Of a DNA stretch of 64,000 nucleotides, positions 24,101 to 36,400 are shown one piece after another. A model generated the notes under the pieces. That model saw only the letters and a list, made by a program, of their open reading frames with translations. It had not been told where the DNA came from and made no database searches. The DNA lies in the NCBI RefSeq assembly GCF_910592395.1, contig NC_088319.1, forward strand, positions 994,001-1,058,000, read 5' to 3'. The position numbers were made by a program, and so were the translations under genes. The number at the start of each line of letters is the position of its first letter. Within the stretch, counting starts at the first letter, position 1. The stretch is from Lineus longissimus (taxonomy: Eukaryota; Nemertea; Pilidiophora; Heteronemertea; Lineidae).

Positions 24101-27100
24101 ACCGACTGTCTAGCGTGCTTTTCAAAAGTCCCGAACACAGAACAAGAAAGTTGCTAACATCTTCATGATGTAGACGTTTATTTACACTATACGATCGATT
24201 TCGGTTCGCTCGAACCCTCATCAGGCATGATGAGGAACTGAAATCGATCGTGGAATATGTATATAGTGTAAATAAACGTCTACATCATGAAGATGTTAGC
24301 AACTTTCATTGCGTATATATGGTTGTATCGCTATCTGGACTCCCTCCCCAAGTTATACAGAACAAGAAGATGAAAATGTTAGCCATACTTCTCCAGGTGT
24401 AGTTCTGCTGAAGCCAGCTCTCTTCCAGTAGACTGTGGGTGTAGGATTACCAGTGGCCCGACACTCGAATGCGATGGTCTCACCAGCCACTGGCTGTTGC
24501 TGCGGTGCAGTAATGGACAACTGTGGCCGACTTTTTGGAAGACCACCTGCTGAAGATGAAAATAAAGCAGGTGTTACGAGCTGTGAGTATTAACAAAAAA
24601 ACATTTACTTATTACTAGAGGTTGGGTTTTGGCATTAACAGTGATCTTTATAAAGCATAATTACGAGTGTTGATTTTTCCCCATTAAAATCGACTTCTGT
24701 CAACAAATACAGCACAACCATAATCATTGGGTGATTTCAATTCCATTGATATGCATGATGCACCAAAAATGATCGGTTTCAAATCATTTTAAAAAGTTTC
24801 CATGTCAAATTTTGTAAACATGGGTTCAAAAATTATGTTTGGTTCTAAAGCGAATGAAACAAAACAAATTCCTCACCATCTCCACCGGGAACAAATAACT
24901 CGACCTGATCACGGAAGATCTCCCCACCAATGTTGGCATTACACACGTAGATACCGGAATATTCTGGTCGGACATTATACAGGTAGAGGGAGCCACCTTG
25001 CTGGCGATGACCGATGGGCAGAATACCTCTCTCGCGACTCCAGGTGATAACAGCATTGGTATCTGGAATGGAAGACTTTGAGTGAATCTGCGTTACGTGG
25101 GAAGATCGCGATGAGGAGAAGAGTACAGCAACAGTGTCAACTTCATCGAGATATTGTGTGCTTCATTTAATACCAACTGACTGCCACTAAACCATTAATA
25201 CCTAAGTGTTGTTTCCATGTATAAATACACTGTGCCTCATTTTGGCCGCAGTAGTTTCGGTGAAGTGGATATTTAGGTGAATGAATGCGGAGGTAACCGT
25301 ATAGGACCAACCTCTATGACGACAAATAAATGTGACGTCATCGCCAATGGCGGCACGTCTCAAATCTTCTCCATCAATCTGTATAACCTGCGGCTTCACT
25401 GTCGGGAGGACGGGTCCTCCGCGACTCCTCACCGCGATGATGACGCGACCCTCAGCCTGGCCGACCGCGTTCGAAGCGATACAGATGTACTCGCCAGAAT
25501 CGGCGGCCGAGACTCTTGGAATGGTGTAGGTGGCAGTGCCGAGCTGAAACGTGGATATTTAGAAAACATTTCATGTCAAGCAAGAAGATATTGCCTGCGT
25601 AGTTTGATTTTTTAGAATCACTGGCAACAGCGTCAGTTTTTGTCGTCAAAGACATCATCAATGGCAGTTAGCGCACAGTATTCGGGTTAATTCTCTTCGT
25701 CCCAGATGGTCTAGGGCATCTGACCAGCTGTTACATATATGACGGCCTTTTTTCGATGTCAGCGTTCAACTTTAGGCACAGGTAGGTCCCTCTGCCTTAC
25801 ATCTTTCTCCATTAGTTTAAGTCTTAAGGGCCTTGGTTAAAACCCCGGCCACGGTTAGCGTGAGACGTCTAGAAAGGTCTCCTTTTATGCCTTACTACAC
25901 CAAAGAGTATAAATGGGTACCAGTCAGAAATTCTCAGACTGTAGCGCGATTGAGCAGCTCAGCTAAAGGTTTAGGATCGAGAAATAAATGTGACCCATCT
26001 CAGCAAAACTAGGCCCATGTCACACAGAAGATGAGCCTTAATGACACCAGGAGATAATGGAAGAAATTGATGTCGTCAGATTTCACAAAAGGCAGGCAAT
26101 AGAGAAATGAACAAACAGTCCGTCTCAACCTGCCAAGCTCAGAGCGACATGCGCCTGGTTTTGCTGTGACGGGTCACAAATGTAAAGCGCTTTGAGAATG
26201 TTGTACAGTTATAACGTGGTTATAACTTTGACAGGATGTGGAACACCCCCCAAGGGCAAGGATGGAGCGCTAAATAGAAGAGGGCTTGCTGGGCCAAACA
26301 TCAGGGGGGGGGGGGTTGGTCAGAGATGCCAATCTCAACAAATTACAAACACAAGAGGAAAGGGGGAATCACCCAGCTTGACTTTTTTACATTTGTTTGA
26401 TTAAGGCATAATGAAGTCTGTCCAAGCCCCAAGCTTGACTTGAACTGCTTTTCACATGATTTGTAATGATTTACCAAGCATGGCCACCACGATCGTGGCA
26501 GTCTGCTGCAAGAGGGTTCAAATCACACACAGGTATCAAATACAGGTCAGGTAAAAACAGGCTGAGGGAATAAAGAAAATCTTCGGCTGATTTTGACCTT
26601 CATGATCAAAAACAGCTATATACATTTTTTTGTCTTCACCCTGTACCTTATAAATGACTGAGACTTCAAATCGATCCTAAAAGTTAAAACTCCAAGTTAA
26701 TTAAAAGAACAGTAGAACCTCCCTTAGCGGACACCTCTCTATTAAGGACACCCTCTCTATTAAGGACACTAGTTTTGGTCCCGAATTGGTTGTTACCATT
26801 CAATTTGACCTCTCTAATCAGGACACCTCTCTATTAAGGATAGCACTTGTCACTCCCCAGGGTGTCCTCAATAGAGAGGTTCTACCGTACTTTGTAAAAG
26901 TAAAATTATCGAAAGTTAACACCTGATTTGTTCAGGAAGCTCACACATGTACATCACAGTGGAAATCCTCTTTTACAAGCTGTTCATTGCAAATTGTCTC
27001 ACTAATAAATATCTGTCGCATAAAATGTGACCTATAGGCTGTTTTCAACTCCCTGTTCCCCATTGTAGATTTCCCGTGCAAATGCAACTACACTCTCCAC

Positions 27101-27377
27101 GGAACTGAGGCGTGTCAGAGAGGAAAAGAGACGCTGTTTTGCCAGGGTGAAATTGTCGTTGTCCTACCTGCCCAGGAGTCGTTGACCTGCTACCAGCCTT
27201 CCTCCAGTAGACAGTCGGTGTGGGTGTGCCAGTAGCTCTGCATTCAAACGAAAGTGACTCCCCTTCCACTGGCCGTTCCTGGGGGGCAATGATCGTGAGT
27301 CTGGGTTCGGTGTTCGGTCCTGTTGAATAAAGGCAAAATGGTGACATACTGGGAACCGCAAAATTTGAAAGCGTTTG

Positions 27378-27408
<31 letters not shown>

Positions 27409-30400
27409 TTGATTTCTTCAAACGCATGGATAGTTTACTAAACACAAAGTTTTAGTTTCAGTGACCCCGACTGAACTTGACAGAACACCATAGCGAGCCC
27501 TTGAGGTTCTGCTTACTTAGCAATAGCATAGCGCAGGCTAAGCGTAACGGAGCAAACTTCGCCAGTAGCATGCTAAAGTAACAGTTGACAAGCAGCTGCC
27601 AAACCACGGTCAACAGATCACGGAGCTTTGAACAACCGGGCCTAGTTCAGTATCCACTGGTTTTTCTGACAGACATTTTTCACCTGGCAAGGAACATGAA
27701 GGAAAGCTATTAACCAGTTGTCCCTTTAACGAATCTCAAACTCTATAAAACCACTTAATGTACTTACCCCCAGGGCCACCACCGTCCGGACCAAGAATCA
27801 TCAAAGTGACGTGTTCACGATAACTGTCACCTCCAATGCTAGCCGTGCATACATAGATTCCTCCTTGTTCTGGTGTGAGTTTGTATAAATAGAGGGAGCC
27901 CAGTTGTTGACGATGATTGGCCGGTAGGTCATCTCGCTGTTTAGTCCAGTTGATGATCGCAGCGGGATCTGGAATCGATAGGTTTGAGGTCACACAGAGA
28001 CAGAATGTTCTTTCAAATTTGGATCGGTGTCCCAGATGAATGCAATGCTATGCTTGGGGTCAGGTTTAGATGACAGGGGATCGAGGACGGGGTCCTAAAG
28101 TTGAAAATGTGCTACGACGATTTCAAGGGTGGGAATCAGTTCTTGGCTCACCACAGTACAGACTCCCACTCTTAAAATTGGCATTCGCTTCAAATTCAGA
28201 GAGTTCTAATTGCTTTAGGGTTTCAAGTTCTAGCTAAAATGGTTGTGCCTTAACTTCAGTCAACCCTAACCTCAACTATGTGTCAACCAGCTCATACCGC
28301 AACACGCAAACCTACCTCTAGTCCTACAAATGAAAACGGTGTCATCTCCAACACGCACCCGTCTCACATCCTCACCATCAATCTGCAAGATCTGCGGTGA
28401 AACGGTCGGGAGGACACCACGGCCTCCAACGCGACTCTCTACAGTTATGACGACGCGCCCCTCCGCCTGGCCTAGGTAGTTCGATGCCAGGCAGATGTAC
28501 TCCCCGGTATCTGCTGCAGAAATACGTTGGATCGTAAGGCGGGCAATTCCACTCTGAAAGATAGAGGGCATACATGTATTAAAGTGACCATTCACAGGAA
28601 ATAAGGAAGAGTGGTCACCCACAAAATCTGGACAAAAAGCTTTGTAAAGTAAAGTTGCAGTGAGGATTATAATCCCAAAGCACTCGTGAATGGTTAAACG
28701 CTAACTGAAACGACAGCTATTAGATAAGTGATTTTTGTACCTGTCCTGGAGTAGTGACGGATTCGCCAGCCCTCTTCCAGTAGACTGTAGGTGTTGGCGT
28801 TCCGGTAGCAAGGCACTCGAATGTAATTGTATCTCCCTCTACTGGTTGCTTCTGGGGAGCTGTGATTGTCAGGCGTGGAAGAGTTTCTGACGACCCTGAA
28901 AGAAAGAGGAATCGACTAATTTCAAACATGTTTTTGAGGTATACCATGTAGATTATCGCTAATAGTCGGTCACTGGGTAAAAAACCTGGCTGAGTAGTGT
29001 CTGCCTATTTGGCGAATGAAACCCAGAAATGCATCTCGGAGCATCTGATTGATTGTGTGAGGGCCCTGACACACCCATCTCAAAGGTGCCCAAGTGCTCT
29101 CTTTTACCTGGCTATACCAGACCGTCCTTGCCTCACGAATTGGGTGCGCTAGCAACATGAGCAAAAGGTTAAACAATTTAAAAGGGATTCCCCATGAACA
29201 ACATTTCGGGCTACTTTTAAAATTTTCTCGGCTGTGAAAATGAACCATCTCAATTCTAGTTTATCAGTGGGCTAGACTTGGCCTGATGAACACGTGGACA
29301 ATAGGGCCTGCAATAGGTCTCCATTCAGAAACTCGCGTATGACTTGTTGATGTAAACAATTGCTTCGATTCCCACTGAGGTGTAGTAAGGGCATTGTATT
29401 GCCTGTATGAAGTTCGCTTTGAGGGATATTTTGATATACATACTACAGTTCTGTTCATCAGTAGCATCTCGACAATCCGCGTGTCCATTGCATTTACGAC
29501 CTGCCTCAATACACTGACCATTTCCGCATCGGAATTCTGTCGACTGGCATTCTAAAATGACAGAATACACATAACGTGAAACCTCTCTTAGCAGACACCT
29601 CCCTATTATCAACACCCTCTCCATTAACAGATTAAGGACACTGTGTTTGGTCCAAAATTGGTCACTCCATTGAATGTGACGACTGCAATCAGGACACCTC
29701 TCAATTAAGGACAGCAATGTTCAGTCTAATGGATGTCCTATATAGAGAGGATTTCTTCCACTGCATGACGCCATGGCAAGGAAATGAATGATGATAGAAT
29801 TCTGGTGAAAGTTTGTTTTTGCATGATTTTCGTCAAAGGTTCTTAGTCAGCGAGCAAATCATCTGACAAGGGGTTAAAACGATACGTACGACAATTGCGT
29901 TCATCACTTCCGTCACGACAATCGGCCCGTTGATCGCACTTCCTCCTGGCGTCAATACACATGCCATCTCCACAACGGAACTCGGTCGTCTTGCATGCTG
30001 GGAAAGAAACAAATTCTTATTGTTTTTCAGATAGATCTCGCAAGACATAGGCCTACTAGGCTGACCTCTTGTCACTAAACTGTATTAACCATGTGATCAA
30101 AAATAGCAATTTACCCACAGGCCTGAGCAGACGTTGTCATAGTTGACCGGGTTTAGTAGACACCGTGAAAGAGCATTGGTCGGGCCTACTCTAAGGATAA
30201 TCTAGTGTTGTGCAACACCACTATCTTTTTGTAAAGGTGATCTGGTCACATTCCTGAGTTCAACTCAGTACCTTTGGCCACAACGATACGAAAATCACTA
30301 TAATACAGATTTTTAGACAATGTTTACAAAATCATTCAAATCGACCCTAAAGTTCTCGACTGGTTTATATAAAGGCCTAGCGGGGGGGGGGGGGGGGGGG

Positions 30401-33400
30401 GTATGTGCTGTCTACGGGGTGCACCAAAAACAACCCTAAAGATCATTTGCAATGAGTACAAGGATCTCTGTAGTCCTTGGATCCCATCTCAAGCTTGGCT
30501 TTGGCCAGGAGAATCACTTGGTATGCACCGGTACCTGAGGCTTACAACATCCGGAAGAAGGGCCAAAGCAACAGCCAGCGCCATTAGGCCTTCTCCTCTG
30601 GCGTCAACCAACCGAATAAAACAACTTAGACAGAAGCGACGCCACCTACCGCAATTCTGCTCATCACTTCCATCTCGGCAATCTGATCGCGCATCACATT
30701 TCCTTCTTGCGTCAATACACTGACCGTCACTGCAACGGAACTCCGTGGCCTTGCATTCTAAAAACAGTCAAAATATTCGTGAGATTATAAAGAATTTCGG
30801 AGATTTCACCTGAGCTACTGTAAACCACCTAGTTTTTGCGACTTTTTGAGATTCGTTAAAAATTTCCGAAAAAACATTTTTTCTCTCAACATTTCGTGGA
30901 TTCAATATTTCTTTCATTTTTCAACCAAAGTACTTCTCCCAGTTTTCATTTTTGCTAATCTAGGTTATCAGGTGAAATCCATGAAAATTAAAAAGATGGC
31001 TTACAGTATCTACACGTAACATCTCAGCATACAGTACTGGTCACAACTAAAGTACCTTCAATTCATGCAGGTGGCGGACATTTTGTACAATGTAATGGAG
31101 ATCACGCAACACAAATTAGGACATGTCAGTTTAGACCAGTACAGTATTTGACCCCTATAGGAGGTGAAGTAATGTACAGTTCTTTCATGCACATGCAAAT
31201 AAAGCCAAGAGACCTACGGCAGTTTTGTTCATCACTTTGATCTCGACAATCTATCCGACCGTCACACTTTCTCTGAGCGTCAATACAGCGACCACTTCCA
31301 CAACGGAACTCGCTGTCCCGACACCCTGACAACACAATTCATCGTAGTTAGAACGACACAATAAAACCTTTGTCTTAAAGGAGTAGGCGGCTAATTGAGG
31401 GCATTATCACCGGGCTGTTGACCTTCCACTGTAAAAGTTTCCATCACCAAATTCCACAGAAAACAGAAATTTTTAAAAACAGACAAAATAATCAGGTTTG
31501 ACAACTTTTCAGGCCGAGTAAGCCATCTGTGCGGTAAACACCTTCATATCATTGCTACATTTGCAACACTCTGCAGGTAGGTGAGGTTTAGCACTGTGAC
31601 ATTAGTATCGTTGGGTTCTTATCATACCCCGATAAGAGGACAACAATGTCATGCTATCGGGGATGAGGTAAAGTGTGACTTCAGTGGACTCAGGTGGTCT
31701 ATAAAGTTTCCCGCGCCAGGTGTTGTGCCTAGACTAGAAATAACAACTGATGTGCTTTTCTTCTATCTAAGCGTTGAAACAATGTTCGAGGCTGAAGGTC
31801 TGGTCATAGGGGTAGAGACTATTTGGTCTGGCTAGTGGTAACAGGATTGTTGAATGAAATAATTGAGCTGAGAAGAGACGACAATTCTGGGTCAAGATAA
31901 ACATGCACGGATGACACGTACGACAATCATTTTCATCACTTCCGTCCCGACAGTCTTGGCGCTGGTCGCACTTCCTCCTGGCGTCAATACACGCCCCATC
32001 GCCACAACGGAACTCTGTCGTCTTGCATTCTGGAAAAGGAGAAATGTCTATTCCAAATTTCAATCATTTGATAAGGTGAATATTTGCATGCACTAGTGAA
32101 GGCGTACTGCAGGCATGAATAGTGACAATGTGCGTGAGCCGGTTTTGTGAAACTCAATCTGGCCAAACAGGCCCCAGACTTTAGTCTCCCTTCATTTGTT
32201 TACACTGTACAGAGGTCAGGCAGGTCTCCTACAGCTGCGTGACTCTTCCACGCTAGACTTACGACAATTCCGTTCGTCACTTCCATCACGACAATCCGTC
32301 CGTGCATCACACTTTCTTCGATTGTCAATACACTGACCGTCTCCACAGCGGAACTCTAGCAGCGGATTGCAGGCTGGAGGATCAAAATAAAGAGTGCGTG
32401 CTAAAGATTGGAACAAAGCGATTGCAAGCTGCAGAATAGGGACAAGTGGTGGATTCGTGGGTGGGAGAAGTTGATTAAGGAAGTGCGCACCAGTCATTTT
32501 GTCGGAGAGCAAGGGCACCGCTCCTCAAGCTGCAGAATAGGGGCAAGTGGTGGATTCGCGGGTGGGAGATGTTGATTAAGGGAGTGCGCACCAGCCATTT
32601 CATCGGAGAGCAAGGGCACCACCCCACAAGCTGCAGATTAGGGACAAGTGGTGGATTCGTGGGTGGGAGAAGTTGATTAAGGGACTGCGCACCAGCCATT
32701 TCGTCGGAGAGCAAGGGCACCACCCCACAAGCTGCAGAATAGGGACAAGTGGTGGATTCGTGGGTGGGAGATGTTGATTAAGGGAGTGCGCACCAGCCAT
32801 TTCATCGGAGAGCAAGGGCACCACCCCACAAGCTGCAGAATAGGGACAAGTGGTGGATTCACGGAGGGGGATGCAGAAGTTGATTGAGGGGGTCATAAAC
32901 CACTCATTTCGTCAAAGAGCTCGGGCACCATTCCCCAAGCTGAAGAATATAGACACGTGGTAGATTCGCGGCCGGTGCAGGAGTTGATTAGGGGGGGGGG
33001 AGGGGTGCACACCACACATTTCTAGTCGGACAGCTAGGGCACCACCCCCAAAGCTGAGGAATAGGAACAAGTGGTTGATTCATGGCCGGTGCAGAAGTTA
33101 ATTTAGGGGGGCATGCACCATCCAATTCGTCGGAGAGCTAGGGCACTAACTTTAGCCCTCAGATGCCTGGAAAACGTCATGATTAGACAAGTTATATCGA
33201 ATAAGTGTTTTTCAGATAGATCTGGCCAAAGGTACTTGGCTGACCTCTTCTCACTAAACTGTAATAGTGTGATCACAAATAGTAATGTTACACAGCCCTG
33301 GCAGCTGGTGTCATAGTTGACCAGCTTTAGTTGACGCCGTGAAAGAGCATTGATAGGCCTACCCTAAGCATAATCTAGTGTTGAGCAACACCACTATCTT

Positions 33401-36400
33401 TTGGTAAATGTGACCTGGTCACATTTCCGGGTTCAACTAAGTACCTTTGGCCAGAATGATATGAAAAACACTATAAAAATGGGCACTTCTTGAAAAAAAA
33501 AAGCATATTACAGAGAGTGTATGCTATTCATGGCAGTGTATAATAGTGGTGTCTAAAACAGGGAGGTTTTGAAGCTGCAACTGACGTCGAATTGGTTAAA
33601 AATACTCACGGCAGTCCAGTTCGTCACTTCCGTCCGTGCAGTCTGTCCGTCTGTCACATTTCCTCCTGCCGTCAATACATTTTCCATCACCGCATTGGAA
33701 TTCCGTCTTTTTACAACCTGCAAGTCATTTAAGAATAAGCGCCATGAAAGCAGACTGAATTTGAAACTCATAATGAAGATCTAAGCTGAGATTACTGCGA
33801 TACTCAAAACTGACGATCACCGTGCCTGTTGATTTAGTACTTACGGAACGAAGCATGGAATGAATACGTAACCTTGTTGCCCGTTTTGGGAACACGCGCA
33901 TGCAGGTACATGTAGGGTAGGATGGGGTAATTGTAGCCCCGGTTTATTTGTAACCCCGCCATTGTTTGATGCATGGGGATATCAGTCAACATCATAGGCA
34001 GGGGCTACAATTAAACTGGGGCTACAATTACCCCATTCTACCTTACATGTAGAGGAGAGATTGAAAATATGATTTGAACATTTTCATTCACTTTTACAAT
34101 GACTCAGGCTCAATCATGGACTCCGAGGCTTGTGTAAAATTTCTGATATTCCGAATACCAGTCACTCTCTCTCTGTGACATGTCACTACTAAGGTAGCAT
34201 CTAAATTGACTATTCTACACCAGGTGACTCTATCATGTGCCAGTACAAGAAGGATTCTAATTGTACTATCCAACATGTTTAGTCTTGTCTGGAATGCCTT
34301 GGACTGAAAATCAGCTGGAAATCATGCGTCAGAGCTTATCGGAAAGTGACTTTATCACCAGCATCATACACCAGGGTTCTTCACAGGCATTTCTCATGGT
34401 AGGCTCATGCGTACCCCTGATATTCAAGAAGTTTTACCCATCTGCAACAATTAGGTAGAATGCCCAGCAGAAGCCCTTTTTTTCTTCAAAATTCTAGAGC
34501 AAGGTGCGTTGTTCTTTCTAGGATGGTAAGCTGCCAAGGTAGGGTGGGCTGCCCTGACAAATGTCCTCGTTGGAGAAAATGTACGTACCGTCATCATAAT
34601 CCGCATCCCCATCTCCTGTCAACACACCACCAGTTACGTTATTAATGATGAACAATTCCAAAATAGCGTTAACACTCCCAGCGTCATTTCTTGCAACGCA
34701 GCGATACCGTCCAGCATCGCTCTGGGTAACATACGGGAATCTGAGGTAACCGTATCCGTCATCAACAGCGTATGCGGCGATCGTTCCCTCGACCCGTTCC
34801 CATTTAATCTCGACGCTTCCTTCGGTTGTGACATCACAGATGAGTTGTGCTGGATCACCATCCTTAACCTCTTTGATGCCATCACCGATACTGATCTTTG
34901 GAAGGACTGGAAACAGAAATTCATCTTGTGAATTTTTGAATCATGCAAACTACCAAATTTCTGCACCACCACAAGTAGTTCTGTGATTTCATGAAAACAA
35001 GAAATGTCATTTATGTATCATAGGTCTCCACAAATGCACTCTGGGGTGTCAATATCTTGTGGAATGAACTGCTACTGCACCGAGCTGCTCATGGCCCCTT
35101 CAGTGTCATGGCATAGCCTCGCCACAGTGAGGAAGCTGTTGGTTTGATGAACTGTCAATAAAAAGGACAAGTGTTGGCTATTCAAGGATGGATAGTCTCG
35201 GAGAGGTGGTTGGCCAGTACTCGGGGAGGCGAGAAATGCTTGGAGGGGTTGCAGCTGATTCCACGGGGTGATCAGTGTCAAACGTCATTTCAGCATACAC
35301 CTGAGCGTGACGGTTTAAGGACAAATACTAGACTTTTGACTAGTGGATTTATGGTTTACAATATGACAAAACTGAACCTCTGTTCATACTCACCAACACC
35401 GACAACAACGAGATCCACATATTCTCTATACGATTCTCCGTCATGAGTGGCAGATGCGGAACAGATATAACGCCCGGAGTATTCCGGTTGTGCGTTGTAA
35501 AGATAGAGGACACCAGAGCGTACGCGATGACTGACGGGTAGAATACCGCGATCTCGGCTCCAGTGAAGCTCAAGGGCGGCATCTGAAAGTGTCGAATTGA
35601 AAACTCTAAAAGCGATTTTCTGAAATCACCTTACCAAGGGGTACATACACATGTATCGAATTTGAGATAATGGTCATTGCTGTTAAGAAACCACTCTAAA
35701 TATTAGATGGTTTACGAGATTTCATGAGGCTCGAGTGAGAGGATAAAGCCCTAAGGTGGTTCGTCGCTGCCATATCAAAAACACAACCATACATATCCAA
35801 CCTTACATTATCCAGCATCATGAATCATTCGTACCACTTACCATGTTGGGCACCAAGTAAAACAGACGAAAAACATCAAAGGCAACCGTGGTAAAAACAG
35901 GGCCTCCAGATTAAAAGGAAAACACTCTACCAACTGAGCTAAAGAGAAATTCCCTTTAGTCTAAGCTAGAAGGAATCATGCCATCATTACAACTATATCA
36001 CCATATCCACGAGCCAATCAAGTATCTCCCCAAGGGAAGAGGTGGACTTATTCTTCATCAGGACGAATCAGAAATAGTCAAAGTATGGGCTTACCTTGGG
36101 CACGGCAGGTAAACTCAACGTTTTCACCAATCTTAATCCTCTTTAGTCTGGCACCATCGATGCTGATGCCTCCATTGGGCAGTGGAGGGACGGTCGGCTC
36201 ACCAACCACTAAAGGAAAAGGAAATTGTAATAACTTTACATGCAGGCCTACTTCTAAACTCAAGGGCGTCATCAACATCACTTTGATTCTGCAACTTTTT
36301 ATGTTTGTGTAATCAAAATATCATTTTCGAAAAATATTGGTAGTACAAACAACAATTGTATTTTTATTTGGCCTCAGGGGATGAAGAACCTCATAGTCTA

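Noticed and set aside
32216-32896. Proline-rich minus-strand frames of 60-100 codons
   Set aside because: Translations of the ~101-bp tandem repeat; only the short LDLa exon 32263-32373 within the first is real coding sequence.
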